A stretch of DNA of 64,000 bases from positions 310,001 to 374,000 of the forward strand of contig NC_014810.2 in the NCBI RefSeq assembly GCF_000200595.1, read 5' to 3'. Shown piece by piece: positions 39,078 through 47,813 of the stretch. The notes beneath the pieces were generated by a model. It saw nothing but the letters and a program-made list of their open reading frames with translations, was not told the origin of the DNA and searched no databases. Each line of letters opens with the position of its first letter. Position 1 is the stretch's first letter. The translations under genes and the position numbers were made by a program. Source of the DNA: Helicobacter felis ATCC 49179 (GTDB lineage Bacteria; Campylobacterota; Campylobacteria; Campylobacterales; Helicobacteraceae).

Positions 39078-39542
39078 TTAAAGCATCACATCAAGGGCTT
39101 GGTAAGCCTGATCGTAAGCGTTTTTATAACGATCTACAAAGTTTTGATCCAAACCTAAAGCTTTTTTAAACTGACTCTCTTGGATGGCTTGCAGTCCGTC
39201 AAATTTGCGCTCGATCGCCTTCGCGTCTTGTTGGATCTGCCCCCCGTAAAAACTTGTGAGGCTGTAGAGCGATTGGGCAGCAAGGCGTTTTTCATTCTCA
39301 TTCATCCCCGCTGTGGCGCGCAAAAACGCGCTGTATTCGTTGTCGCTCATCAATTCCAAAACTAAAAAGCCATAGGTTTCACGTTTTAAGCCATTAGATT
39401 CGCGCTCCGCTTTGGAGACCTCAGCAACCACTTCGGGTTGCTTTTCTGTTTTTGTGGGAGCAGGGGACTCGCCTCTTTCCAGATGTGAGGCGTTTAACAA
39501 GGCGTATAAATTAGGTTGGTTGCGTATATCTTTAACTTCCAT
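39078..39542 (-). CDS. Unknown helical protein under a sigma-54 promoter, probable flagellar accessory protein
   Basis: From the ATG at 39542 this is a 154-residue cytoplasmic protein with no signal peptide or membrane helix. The first 50 residues are polar and probably disordered (PTKTEKQPEVVAEVSKAERES). The rest is predicted helical bundle (LVLELMSDNEYSAFLRATAG, then SLYSLTSFYGGQIQQDAKAIERK). AGGA precedes the chosen start by 8 bases; the ATG at 39551 lies within that ribosome binding site. The promoter has exact GG-N10-GC spacing for RpoN, which in Helicobacter serves the middle flagellar genes. One candidate relative is the similarly sized FliS-interacting co-chaperone HP1076 of H. pylori, but I cannot verify this. 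Confidence 0.75.
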   Translation of the reverse strand: MEVKDIRNQPNLYALLNASHLERGESPAPTKTEKQPEVVAEVSKAERESNGLKRETYGFLVLELMSDNEYSAFLRATAGMNENEKRLAAQSLYSLTSFYGGQIQQDAKAIERKFDGLQAIQESQFKKALGLDQNFVDRYKNAYDQAYQALDVML

Positions 39543-39573
39543 TGAGTCCATCCTAAATCAAAGATACCTATCC

Positions 39574-39592
39574 AAAGCAAAAATCAGTCCAA
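39574..39592 (-). promoter_or_regulatory. Sigma-54 (RpoN) promoter of the unknown helical protein
   Basis: The minus strand reads TTGGACTGATTTTTGCTTT: -24 GG (39590-39589) and -12 GC (39578-39577) exactly 10 bases apart, within TTGG and TTGCTT contexts. Predicted start is near 39566, giving a leader of about 24 bases that ends with AGGA before ATG. Confidence 0.75.
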
Positions 39593-39616
39593 CTTGATCT
39601 TAAGTCCTCCAATGGT

Positions 39617-39622
39617 TATAAT
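39617..39622 (+). promoter_or_regulatory. -10 box for truD, predicting a leaderless transcript
   Basis: TATAAT ends only 5 bases before the truD ATG at 39628. Transcription starting about 6-7 bases after the box would begin at or within one base of the start codon. No ribosome binding site is present in the gap. Confidence 0.55.
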
Positions 39623-39627
39623 AAAAT

Positions 39628-40746
39628 ATGCACACATTAACATCGCCCTTTTTTCCTTTGGATTTACCCTCGCGCTTTTTTGCCTCCTCTCACGCGCCCA
39701 TAGACTTTTATTTTAAAAAATGCTCACGGGATTTTAGCGTGTGTGAAGAGCCTCTTTATCCTTTTAGCGGCTCTGGCGATCACACCATTTTAAAAGTGCG
39801 CAAGAAAGATCGGAGCACATGGGAGATGTTAAGCTTATTCTCCCAAATCAGCGGGTGCAAAATGGCAGATTTTGGCTATGCCGGGCTCAAAGATAAGCAA
39901 GCCATCACCACGCAATATATTTCTCTACCCAAAATCCACGCCCCCGCCCTAGAAAAACACACCCCCACTCTGCTAGAACATGGTATTAAGATTTTAGAAA
40001 TCAGTGCCCACAGCCATAAAATCCGCTTAGGGCATCTCAAGGGCAACCACTTCTTCATGCGCTTAAAAAAGCTTAAACCCACAGATGCGCACAAAATAGA
40101 GCAGGTGTTAGGTTTTCTTAAAACTTATGGCTTTCCGAATTACTTTGGAGCGCAACGCTTTGGCAAGAGAGGAGACAATTTCAAACAATCCGCCCCGCGT
40201 TCTAAAAAACTCAACGCCTTTTTTCTCTCTAGCTACCAAAGCCATCTCTTTAACCACTGGCTCAGCGCGCGCATGCGCTTGAATACTTTACTAGCCCATT
40301 TTTCCGCCCAAGAACTGCGCGCGGAGTTTGCAAATTTAAAGTTAGATACCCTCAAAGCTCTACAAGATCAAGAACATTATTTTAAACTCCTAGAGGGGGA
40401 TATTCTCTGTCATTACCCCTTTGGAAAATACTTTGTGCATGAAGACCCACTCAATAGCGCGCGCTTGATCACCCAAGAGATCGCCCCCACCGGTTTGCTC
40501 ACCGGACAGAAGGTTATGCATGCTCAAAATCTAGCTTGGTCTTTAGAGTGCCCCTATGCCCACCCCCTTAAAGCACAAGGAGATCGCCGTTATGCCCTTG
40601 TCTTTCCTGCTGAGGTGCGCTTTAGTTATATCTCCCAAGAAGCACAGGGAACATTAGAGTTTTTTCTACCCAAGGGGGCGTATGCGACCATCTTTTTAGA
40701 GGAGATCGCCGGACGCACCCTATTTTCCTCAAAGGAGTTAACATGA
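39628..40746 (+). CDS. truD: tRNA pseudouridine(13) synthase TruD
   Basis: Isomerises uridine 13 in the D arm of tRNAs. The 372-residue protein has the catalytic aspartate in FGYAGLKDKQAITTQYIS near 90-107 and the NYFGAQRFGKRGDN motif near 171-184, both specific to TruD. The ATG sits directly after a -10 box. Its end overlaps htpX by 4 bases, giving a truD-htpX-folE operon as in H. pylori. Confidence 0.95.
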   Translation: MHTLTSPFFPLDLPSRFFASSHAPIDFYFKKCSRDFSVCEEPLYPFSGSGDHTILKVRKKDRSTWEMLSLFSQISGCKMADFGYAGLKDKQAITTQYISLPKIHAPALEKHTPTLLEHGIKILEISAHSHKIRLGHLKGNHFFMRLKKLKPTDAHKIEQVLGFLKTYGFPNYFGAQRFGKRGDNFKQSAPRSKKLNAFFLSSYQSHLFNHWLSARMRLNTLLAHFSAQELRAEFANLKLDTLKALQDQEHYFKLLEGDILCHYPFGKYFVHEDPLNSARLITQEIAPTGLLTGQKVMHAQNLAWSLECPYAHPLKAQGDRRYALVFPAEVRFSYISQEAQGTLEFFLPKGAYATIFLEEIAGRTLFSSKELT

Positions 40747-41672
40747 CCTTTGATCAAATCATTGCCCAAAATCAACGCAAAAGCTTATGGGTGCTCCTCA
40801 CTTACGGGGCGACTTTTGTATTCATTGGCCTGCTCGTGGATTTAGTGCGCATTAATGCGCCTAGTCTAAGCGTGGGTTTAGTGCGCTTGCTCAGTTTTCA
40901 GGTAATGCCCACTATCACACTAATCATGCTTGCGCTAGCTTTGGGGATCATTTTCTTTTGCATTAATAATTCTCAAGCGATCATGCTCTCGGGCAATGAG
41001 TATAGACTCATCGATCCTAGCCAAGTTTTGCGGGGCAAGGAGCGCATGCTCTCTGAGATTTTAGAGGAGTTATTACGCGCTTCTAATACCCCCTTTAGAC
41101 CAAAATTGTATGTCATGGACGCGCCCTTTATGAACGCCTTCGCTAGCGGTTGGGATGCTAATAACTCCCTCATCGCGCTCACCACAACCCTTATTGACAA
41201 TTTAGATCGTGAGGAATTAAAGGCGGTGATGGCGCACGAACTTAGCCATATTTTGCACGGGGATATCCGTTTGACCATGTGTGTGGGGATTTTGAGCAAT
41301 ATCATGCTCTTGGGGGCAAATGTGGGTGTGTGGGCGTTTTTGGGAGGGCGCAATGAGAGTGGGGCGCGCACAGCGCGCACAATCTTGCTCGTGTTGCAGT
41401 TTGTTTTGCCCATTTTTAGCCTGCTCTTGCAAATGTATTTGAGTCGCACACGCGAATTTATGGCAGATAGTGGGGCAGCTCACATCATGTGCAATAGCGC
41501 GCCGATGGTCTCTGCCCTACAAAAGATCGCAGGCAATTACTCTAGCCACGATTTTAGCCAAGCTGATCCCAACCCCACAAGATTAGCCAGCTACATTTTT
41601 AACCCCGCCGAGTTATTTAACACGCATCCTAGCATCGAGCAACGCATCGCACTCTTGCAAAGAGGGCGTTAA
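40743..41672 (+). CDS. htpX: Membrane zinc metalloprotease HtpX
   Basis: A 309-residue M48 protease that degrades damaged membrane proteins. Two N-terminal helices (about 17-36 and 55-75) precede the catalytic site VMAHELSHILHGD near 157-169 (HELSH zinc ligands). Two further helices follow, and the third ligand lies in SRTREFMADSGAA near 235. It overlaps truD by 4 bases and folE at TAATG. Confidence 0.94.
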   Translation: MTFDQIIAQNQRKSLWVLLTYGATFVFIGLLVDLVRINAPSLSVGLVRLLSFQVMPTITLIMLALALGIIFFCINNSQAIMLSGNEYRLIDPSQVLRGKERMLSEILEELLRASNTPFRPKLYVMDAPFMNAFASGWDANNSLIALTTTLIDNLDREELKAVMAHELSHILHGDIRLTMCVGILSNIMLLGANVGVWAFLGGRNESGARTARTILLVLQFVLPIFSLLLQMYLSRTREFMADSGAAHIMCNSAPMVSALQKIAGNYSSHDFSQADPNPTRLASYIFNPAELFNTHPSIEQRIALLQRGR

Positions 41673-42211
41673 TGCGAGCTTTATGGCTTGAGTTGTGCGC
41701 GCGTATAGGGGAAGACCCCCAAAGAGAGGGGCTTAAAAACACTCCCAAACGCCTTAAAGAACTTTGGGATCACCTCATGCAGGGCTATCACTTAAACCCG
41801 GAGCAAATTTTACAGAGTGCCTTTAGTATTGAGCGTTGTGATGGGATTATTGTGCTCAAAGACATTGAGTTTTATAGCATGTGTGAGCACCATTTACTGC
41901 CCTTTTTTGGGCATGTGAGTGTGGGTTACATCCCTAGAGATAGGGTTGTGGGGTTGGATGCGATCGCCAAGCTTGTAGAGGCGTTTTCAAGGCGTTTACA
42001 GATTCAAGAACGCTTGAGTGAGGAGATCGCGAGCACCTTTGAGCGGATTTTACAGCCTAAGGGCGTGGGGGTATTTTGCGTGGCCAAACACTTATGCATG
42101 GCGATGCGCGGGGTGCAAAAACAAGATACTTTGGTGAAAACCAGCGCACTTAAGGGGCTGTTTAAAAGCGATGCGCGCACGCGTGCGGAGTTTATGCAAT
42201 TGCTATCTTAA
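41672..42211 (+). CDS. folE: GTP cyclohydrolase I
   Basis: First step of folate and pterin synthesis, converting GTP to dihydroneopterin triphosphate. The 179-residue protein has EFYSMCEHHLLPFFGHVSVGYIP near 67-89 and VFCVAKHLCMAMRGVQ near 130-145. These include the zinc-binding Cys-His-Cys set, so it is the zinc type IA enzyme. Its TAA forms a shared TTAA with the convergent ftsW stop. Confidence 0.96.
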   Translation: MRALWLELCARIGEDPQREGLKNTPKRLKELWDHLMQGYHLNPEQILQSAFSIERCDGIIVLKDIEFYSMCEHHLLPFFGHVSVGYIPRDRVVGLDAIAKLVEAFSRRLQIQERLSEEIASTFERILQPKGVGVFCVAKHLCMAMRGVQKQDTLVKTSALKGLFKSDARTRAEFMQLLS

Positions 42212-43368
42212 CTGCGCGCCTGCTTGGAGAGGCAGAGCACTAGCCCTAGAGCCAGCGCGTTAGCAATGATAGAACTCCCCCCATAGCTCAAAAAGGGCAC
42301 GGCGATTCCCTTAATAGGGATGATCCCACTCACCCCAAAGGCGTTAATGATGAAGGAAAAGCCCATGAGTAAGGCCACGCCCAAGCAAAAAAGCATGTGT
42401 TTGGGGTTATCTAGGCGGTTGGTGATCTTAAACATCCCATGCAAGAGGGCTAGCATCAAGCCCACGCACACAAAGACCGCTACAAAACCCAATTCTTCAG
42501 AGAGTCCGGCTAAAATCATATCCGTATGCACCTCGCTTAAAAAACCTAGTTTGACCACCCCCTCGCCCAAGCCCTGCCCAAATATCCCGCCATGCTTGAT
42601 GGCATTAGTGGCGTGATAAATTTGATAAGGTTCGGGTAAGTTGTCGATGCGTAGACTATTAGCAAGCTTAGAGGGCAAAAGGGAGAGGATCGAACTTTGT
42701 AGATTGGACCACCAGAGTTTCATGCGCAAAATGCGGTGCGCGCTAGTGAGGATAGCGACCACACCAACACACAGCGCGAGGGTGAAAAAGATTTTAAAGA
42801 GTTTAAAACTCCCCCCCGAGAAGATCAACAAAAAGCCTAAGACAATGGCTAGCAAGATCACCTGTCCTAAGTCGTTTTGCAACACTCCGATAAAAAAGGC
42901 TACCAGCAAAAAGAGCACAAAATAGGGGATAAGGATCATCAGCTCCTCTTTGACGCTGGCTTTTTCTTGGTTAAAGAAGGTGCGCGACAAACTCCAAGAA
43001 AGAAAGAATACAAAGCCAATTTTAAAAAACTCTGTGGGCGCGAGCGAGAAAAAGGGGAGGCGAATCCAACGCTTGGCTCCCCCCGCGCTAGAGGACATAC
43101 TCTCAGGTAAGAAGTTCATCAGCACAATGAGTAAAAACGAGCTAAAAAAGAGTACAAAACCTAGTTTAACAAACCATTTATCTGGGTTGAGCCAAGAAAT
43201 CCCCCACATGAGCACTATTCCCACCCCCACAGCCACCGCTTGGCGGATGAAAAAATGGAATTCTTGGTAGCGGTAGAGTAAAGTGGTGTAAGTCGAAAGA
43301 GAGTAGCTCATCACTACGCTTAAGCCCATCAGTAGGCACGCGTAGAGGAATAAACGCTGGTAAGCCAT
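42208..43368 (-). CDS. ftsW: Septal peptidoglycan polymerase FtsW
   Basis: SEDS-family glycosyltransferase with about ten membrane helices, 386 residues. Conserved parts include SSAGGAKRWIRLPFFSLAPTEFFKIGF near 93-119, the large extracellular loop with YQIYHATNAIKHGGIFGQGLGEG near 247-270 and PIKGIAVPFLSYGGSS near 350. FtsW is chosen over RodA because it is next to flgB-flgC-fliE-ftsI, as in H. pylori, and because the partner transpeptidase gene lies 1.5 kb away. A minus-strand TATAAT at 43409-43414 is a likely promoter. Confidence 0.87.
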   Translation of the reverse strand: MAYQRLFLYACLLMGLSVVMSYSLSTYTTLLYRYQEFHFFIRQAVAVGVGIVLMWGISWLNPDKWFVKLGFVLFFSSFLLIVLMNFLPESMSSSAGGAKRWIRLPFFSLAPTEFFKIGFVFFLSWSLSRTFFNQEKASVKEELMILIPYFVLFLLVAFFIGVLQNDLGQVILLAIVLGFLLIFSGGSFKLFKIFFTLALCVGVVAILTSAHRILRMKLWWSNLQSSILSLLPSKLANSLRIDNLPEPYQIYHATNAIKHGGIFGQGLGEGVVKLGFLSEVHTDMILAGLSEELGFVAVFVCVGLMLALLHGMFKITNRLDNPKHMLFCLGVALLMGFSFIINAFGVSGIIPIKGIAVPFLSYGGSSIIANALALGLVLCLSKQARS

Positions 43369-43408
43369 CCAAAGACCTTTGGAAAATATGTTTGGAATAT
43401 GTGCTATA

Positions 43409-43414
43409 ATTATA
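43409..43414 (-). promoter_or_regulatory. -10 box for ftsW
   Basis: TATAAT on the minus strand in the palindromic context CTATAATTATAC, about 40 bases before the ftsW ATG. The plus strand also reads TATAAT (43405-43410), so the element could fire both ways. Confidence 0.45.
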
Positions 43415-43445
43415 CAAAATTTTGCAGACTTGGCTTGTGAGGTTG

Positions 43446-43461
43446 TGGAATACTCCTTGCT
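43446..43461 (+). promoter_or_regulatory. Sigma-54 (RpoN) promoter of the flgB operon
   Basis: TGGAATACTCCTTGCT: -24 GG (43447-43448) and -12 GC (43459-43460) exactly 10 bases apart. Predicted start is near 43472, giving a 16-base leader containing AAGAAAGGG before the flgB ATG. Rod genes flgB and flgC are known RpoN targets in H. pylori. Confidence 0.8.
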
Positions 43462-43487
43462 TTTAAGTCTCTTAAGAAAGGGTTCTT

Positions 43488-43910
43488 ATGGATTTGTCTA
43501 AAGCCTATCCTTTAGTGTATAAGGCGATGGATTACCGCGCCTTGCGTCAGGATTTGATCGCGAGCAATATCGCCAATGTGGATACGCCTTTTTACCGCCC
43601 TAAGGATTTGGATTTTGAAACCATGTTAGCCCATAAAAAGGCAGAGGTGTTTGATCACCAAAAAGACAAGCATTTAAAACTTGCCGAAACCAATCCGCGG
43701 CATTTAGAGCCTAAGGATTTTGAAGATAATAAGGCGACTATCTTTTTTAGGGATGGGCATTTAGCTAAGAACGATGGGAATAGCGTAGATATTGACATTG
43801 AGACCTCAGAGATGGGGAAAAACTCAACTATGTATTTAGCTCTGACCACCGCACTTAAAAAACATCGAGGTATCGTCAATTACGCCATTGACGCGGCTAA
43901 GAATATTTAG
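43488..43910 (+). CDS. flgB: Flagellar proximal rod protein FlgB
   Basis: A 140-residue rod subunit at the base of the flagellar axial structure in the periplasm. The N-terminal ALRQDLIASNIANVDTPFYRPKDLDFE is the shared rod/hook motif, and the C-terminal helix (NSTMYLALTTALKKHRGIVNYAI) completes the coiled coil. No cleaved signal, as expected for a type III export substrate. It is followed by flgC after 14 bases. Confidence 0.95.
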   Translation: MDLSKAYPLVYKAMDYRALRQDLIASNIANVDTPFYRPKDLDFETMLAHKKAEVFDHQKDKHLKLAETNPRHLEPKDFEDNKATIFFRDGHLAKNDGNSVDIDIETSEMGKNSTMYLALTTALKKHRGIVNYAIDAAKNI

Positions 43911-43924
43911 AAGAAAGGACAACC

Positions 43925-44416
43925 ATGTTTTTATCTAGTTTTGACATCAGCGGTTATGGATTATCTGCCCAAAGAGTGCGTGCCAATCTCATTTCTTCTA
44001 ATATTGCCAATGCCAACACCACTCGCACCGATGAGGGTGGGCCTTATCGCCGTCAAGAGGCGATTTTTAAGTCTTTTGATTTTAATAAAATTTTAAATGA
44101 AAAACTTGCCCAAAACAACAACTTGATGGAGTATGAAGACCCCTTAGATGAAAGTGATGAGATTGAAAAGCCTAATCCGCCTATTACAGGGGTTTACATT
44201 GAAAAAATCGTGCGCGATGACAAAGCCCCCCTACTCAAGTACGACCCCACCCACCCGGACGCGGACGCGAATGGCTATGTGTCTTACCCTAATGTGAATC
44301 CAGTCGTGGAGATGGCGGATTTGATCGAGGCCACGCGTGCCTATCAAGCCAATGTGGCGGCATTTCAAAGCACGAAAAACATGGCAACTAACGCCATTGG
44401 CATGCTACAAGCTTAA
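43925..44416 (+). CDS. flgC: Flagellar proximal rod protein FlgC
   Basis: A 163-residue rod protein. It has the N-terminal motif FDISGYGLSAQRVRANLISSNIANANTTRTDEGGPYRRQEAIF and the C-terminal YPNVNPVVEMADLIEATRAYQANVAAFQSTKNMATNAIGML, both diagnostic for FlgC. AGAAAGGAC lies just upstream. It is the middle gene of flgB-flgC-fliE. Confidence 0.97.
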   Translation: MFLSSFDISGYGLSAQRVRANLISSNIANANTTRTDEGGPYRRQEAIFKSFDFNKILNEKLAQNNNLMEYEDPLDESDEIEKPNPPITGVYIEKIVRDDKAPLLKYDPTHPDADANGYVSYPNVNPVVEMADLIEATRAYQANVAAFQSTKNMATNAIGMLQA

Positions 44417-44499
44417 TTTACAAGAAAGGAGATTCTCTTTTAGACTTAAAGATTAGCTGAAAGAGACGATAATAGGTGAATACGATGCAAGGAGTCAAC

Positions 44500-44802
44500 A
44501 TGAAAACTTTATACACTGATATAGGGTTGAATAAAGCTAGCACTCCTTTAGATTCAAAAGCGCATGAGAATCTAATGGAGAAGGGGGAGTTCTCTGCGAT
44601 GCTCAAGCATTCTATCGATGAACTCAACAACACCCAAAAGGAGTCCGATAAGGCACTTGCGGATATGGCAACCGGGCAGGTTAAAGACCTGCACCAAGCC
44701 GCGATTGCCATCGGCAAAGCCGAAACTAGCATGAAACTCATGCTAGAGGTGCGTAACAAGGCGATCAGTGCCTACAAAGAGCTTTTAAGGACGCAAATCT
44801 AA
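44500..44802 (+). CDS. fliE: Flagellar MS-ring/rod junction protein FliE
   Basis: A 100-residue adaptor between the MS ring and the rod, and the first exported rod component. The C-terminal half (QVKDLHQAAIAIGKAETSMKLMLEVRNKAISAYKELLRTQI) is the FliE signature. The ATG at 44500 is chosen because AAGGAG lies 6 bases upstream; an ATG at 44476 has no such site. An 83-base gap separates it from flgC. Confidence 0.94.
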   Translation: MKTLYTDIGLNKASTPLDSKAHENLMEKGEFSAMLKHSIDELNNTQKESDKALADMATGQVKDLHQAAIAIGKAETSMKLMLEVRNKAISAYKELLRTQI

Positions 44803-44839
44803 TCTTCACTATGGGGCTTGTGCTTTTGGGGGGTTTTGA

Positions 44840-46663
44840 GTGAGCACCGAGCCTAACCCACATTCTTCTTATTCTGATTTTAGGAATCCCGACCTAGACC
44901 CTAGACGCACCGAGAGACTTTTATTGATTTTTATAGTCGTGGGGGGGTGTTTGTTGCTCTTTGTGGTGGTGATGTTTTTTAAAGCCATTTTGCCTAGAAA
45001 AATGCCCGCTTTTGTGGTAACTAAAACCAATATCGCCATGCGGGGCACGATTTATAGCCAAGATGGTTTTTCCCTAGCCAGCAGTCAAAAACTCTTTAAG
45101 GTGAGTTTTAACCCCCTCTCCATTGACCCAGACAAGCGCGATTTTTTTATCGATCTGCTCGCCATTTATACCAATATCCCCCGCTCCCTCATTGCTGAAA
45201 AATGCACCCAAAACACCTATGTAACCCTTTCCTATAGTATCAACGCTAACACGGCAGCTAGCTTGCGCCAACTCAACGCCAAACTACTCGCCTATAATGT
45301 TTTTGTAGAGTATGAGGATGCCAATAAAAAGATCATGCCTAAAGTGGGTTTGAGTATTGAGGTCAGCGGAATGGCACGCAACTACCCCTACAAAGACAAC
45401 TTTGAACCCTTAATAGGTTATGTCAAGAAGATCGACACCTCTAAAATCACAATCGTGCAAGGGGTCAAGGGCTTAGAAAAATTTGACAATAAAAGACTCA
45501 GTGCCAAGCATGACGGGCAGGACACGGGCAAACGCGACATCGGCTTTAACCTCATTGAAGACAAGAGTTTTGAGAGTATCACACGCGTAGACGGCTTTGA
45601 CATCACTTTGAGTATTCCTTTGAAAATCCAACGCGATTTAGAACGCCTTTTAGACAGGGCAAAAACTCATTACAAGTCCCAGCAGATCATCGCAGGCGTG
45701 TTTTCCCCGATCAATGGCGAACTCTTGGCTTTGGCGACCACCAAGCGTTTTAATCCTAGCAATATCCAAAAGAGCGATTACCCCGCACTTAATGTGGATG
45801 CGATTGAACTCTCTTTTGAGCCCGGGAGCACCATTAAGCCCATTGTCTATAGCCTTTTAGTGGATAAAAAGCGCATTGACACCACTAAGCCCATCGATCT
45901 AGGGCATGGCACTTATAAGTTAGGTAAATACACGATCAAGGACGATCTCACCCCCCCCAAAAACGCCACGATCGAAGATGTGCTAGTGCGCTCTAGCAAC
46001 ATCGGCATGATCAAACTCTCTAAGCGACTAAGTGCCCAAGAAATGTATGAAGGACTTAAAAGCTTTGGGGTGAGCGAGCCTACTGGGATCGATCTGCCCT
46101 ATGAAAAAACGGGGCTACTCCCCAGTGTGCGCCTGCTCAATGGCGAAGTCTACAAGGGTAGTGTTTCTTATGGCTATGGTTTGCGCACGACTTTTATGCA
46201 ACTCTTGCGCGCCTACGGGGTTTTTGCCAATGGGGGCTTTTTGGTAACCCCCCATTTAGCCCAACGCTTTAATGCCTCTAATGGGGATGTCTATATCCCC
46301 GATTTCCCTCCTAAAAAGCAGGTGATCAGTAAAGAGAGTGCGCGCAAAATGCAGGAACTCTTGATCAAGGTTGTAACGCATGGCACGGGCAGGAGTGCGC
46401 AGGTGAGCGGGCTTGTCATCGGGGGCAAGACGGGCACGGCACGCATTGCTAACAAGGGCAAATACACCGATGTTTACAATAGTTCGTTTTTTGGCTTTGC
46501 TAAGGACAAGCAGAACACTTATGGGATCGGGGTGGTGGTCTTTGGGTCTTTGGGTAGTGAGGAATACTATGGTAGCCAAACCGCTGCGCCTATCTTCAAG
46601 CAGATTGTGCAAATGCTCATCAAAAACCAGTATCTCACTCCCAACGCTCTCCATAAAGATTAA
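44840..46663 (+). CDS. ftsI: Penicillin-binding protein FtsI (septal transpeptidase)
   Basis: Class B penicillin-binding protein that crosslinks septal peptidoglycan with FtsW. The 607-residue protein has one N-terminal helix (about 31-53), a pedestal domain and the transpeptidase motifs: SxxK as EPGSTIKP near 331-338, SxN as RSSNIG near 386, and KTG as GGKTGTAR near 533. Start is GTG at 44840 behind GGGGGG. It sits downstream of fliE, a Helicobacter arrangement. Confidence 0.92.
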   Translation: MSTEPNPHSSYSDFRNPDLDPRRTERLLLIFIVVGGCLLLFVVVMFFKAILPRKMPAFVVTKTNIAMRGTIYSQDGFSLASSQKLFKVSFNPLSIDPDKRDFFIDLLAIYTNIPRSLIAEKCTQNTYVTLSYSINANTAASLRQLNAKLLAYNVFVEYEDANKKIMPKVGLSIEVSGMARNYPYKDNFEPLIGYVKKIDTSKITIVQGVKGLEKFDNKRLSAKHDGQDTGKRDIGFNLIEDKSFESITRVDGFDITLSIPLKIQRDLERLLDRAKTHYKSQQIIAGVFSPINGELLALATTKRFNPSNIQKSDYPALNVDAIELSFEPGSTIKPIVYSLLVDKKRIDTTKPIDLGHGTYKLGKYTIKDDLTPPKNATIEDVLVRSSNIGMIKLSKRLSAQEMYEGLKSFGVSEPTGIDLPYEKTGLLPSVRLLNGEVYKGSVSYGYGLRTTFMQLLRAYGVFANGGFLVTPHLAQRFNASNGDVYIPDFPPKKQVISKESARKMQELLIKVVTHGTGRSAQVSGLVIGGKTGTARIANKGKYTDVYNSSFFGFAKDKQNTYGIGVVVFGSLGSEEYYGSQTAAPIFKQIVQMLIKNQYLTPNALHKD

Positions 46664-46714
46664 GCCAATCCTAACGCGCGCATGCTAGACTAAAAACATA
46701 TCCAAAGGAGAATT

Positions 46715-47809
46715 ATGATCACCCAAGAAGAAGTGCTCCAAGCACTTAAAAGTGTTATTTATCCCAATTTTGAGCGCGATATTGTGAGCTTTGGCTTTGT
46801 CAAGAATGTAACCCTGCATGAAAATCGCTTAGGATTACTCTTAGAAATCCCCTCTAGCTCCTCAGAGGTCAAAGCAAGCTTAGAGCAAGCCGTGCGTGCC
46901 AAAATGCAAGAGATCGGCATTGGCGCACTGCAACTAGACATCAAAACTCCCCCTAAAAGAGAACCCCAACAAGCCACTAGCAGTAAAAATCTCGCTCCCA
47001 ATATTAAACATGTAGTGATGGTGAGTTCTGGTAAGGGCGGGGTGGGCAAGAGCACGACTAGCGTCAATCTAGCCATCGCTCTAGCCCAACGCCAGCAAAA
47101 AGTGGGGCTTTTAGACGCTGATGTCTATGGGCCTAATATTCCTAGAATGTTAGGCTTGGTGGGTGTGGACCCCATGAGCGATCCCAGCGGTAAAAAGCTC
47201 ATTCCTTTAGAGGCTTTCAATGTCAAAACCATGAGCATGGGTTTGCTTTATGAAGAGGGACAGAGTTTGATTTGGCGCGGACCCATGCTCATGCGTGCCA
47301 TTGAGCAAATGCTCACCGATATCTTATGGGGACAGCTAGACATTCTCATCGTGGATATGCCCCCCGGAACTGGAGACGCACAGCTCACTTTAGCCCAAGC
47401 TGTGCCTATTAGCGCGGGTATTAGCGTAACCACCCCCCAATTAGTGAGCCTAGATGATGCGACGCGTTCTTTAGACATGTTTGCTAAATTGCACATTCCC
47501 ATTGCCGGCGTGATTGAGAACATGAGCGGGTTTGTCTGCCCCCATTGTGAGCACACGAGCGACATTTTTGGCAAAGACAATCTAAACACGCTCTTAGAGC
47601 GATACCAAACCCAACTGCTCGCACGCATTCCTTTAGAAATGCAGGTGAGAGAGGGAGGAGATAAAGGCACACCTATTAGTGTGCTTAACCCTAAATCCCC
47701 CGTAAGCCTCGCCTACCAACAAGCTAGCGATCAACTTTTAGAGTTTTTGGAAAAAGTGGCGCGCGAAGAGCTAGCAACTAACAAAGAGATCCAGCCCACC
47801 ACGCGTTAA
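46715..47809 (+). CDS. mrp: Mrp/NBP35-family iron-sulfur cluster carrier ATPase
   Basis: A 364-residue P-loop protein that carries Fe-S clusters to apo-proteins. It has an N-terminal MIP18-like domain (1-90), the deviant Walker [22 protein letters not shown] near 104-124 and the [16 protein letters not shown] switch near 210. A CPHC pair near 272-275 bridges the cluster at the dimer interface. AAAGGAG precedes the ATG. Confidence 0.93.
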   Translation: MITQEEVLQALKSVIYPNFERDIVSFGFVKNVTLHENRLGLLLEIPSSSSEVKASLEQAVRAKMQEIGIGALQLDIKTPPKREPQQATSSKNLAPNIKHVVMVSSGKGGVGKSTTSVNLAIALAQRQQKVGLLDADVYGPNIPRMLGLVGVDPMSDPSGKKLIPLEAFNVKTMSMGLLYEEGQSLIWRGPMLMRAIEQMLTDILWGQLDILIVDMPPGTGDAQLTLAQAVPISAGISVTTPQLVSLDDATRSLDMFAKLHIPIAGVIENMSGFVCPHCEHTSDIFGKDNLNTLLERYQTQLLARIPLEMQVREGGDKGTPISVLNPKSPVSLAYQQASDQLLEFLEKVAREELATNKEIQPTTR

Positions 47810-47813
47810 ATCT

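Noticed and set aside
40973-41449. 158-codon open frame antisense to htpX
   Set aside because: Mirror of the htpX coding pattern; composition is that of reversed codons and no start signal precedes it.
43405-43410. Plus-strand TATAAT as the main flgB promoter
   Set aside because: A sigma-54 site with exact spacing lies closer to flgB and fits known regulation of rod genes. The TATAAT is part of a palindrome that suits ftsW on the other strand. A minor role is not excluded.
47248-47670. 140-codon open frame antisense to mrp
   Set aside because: Shadow of the conserved mrp ATPase domain; no independent start signal.
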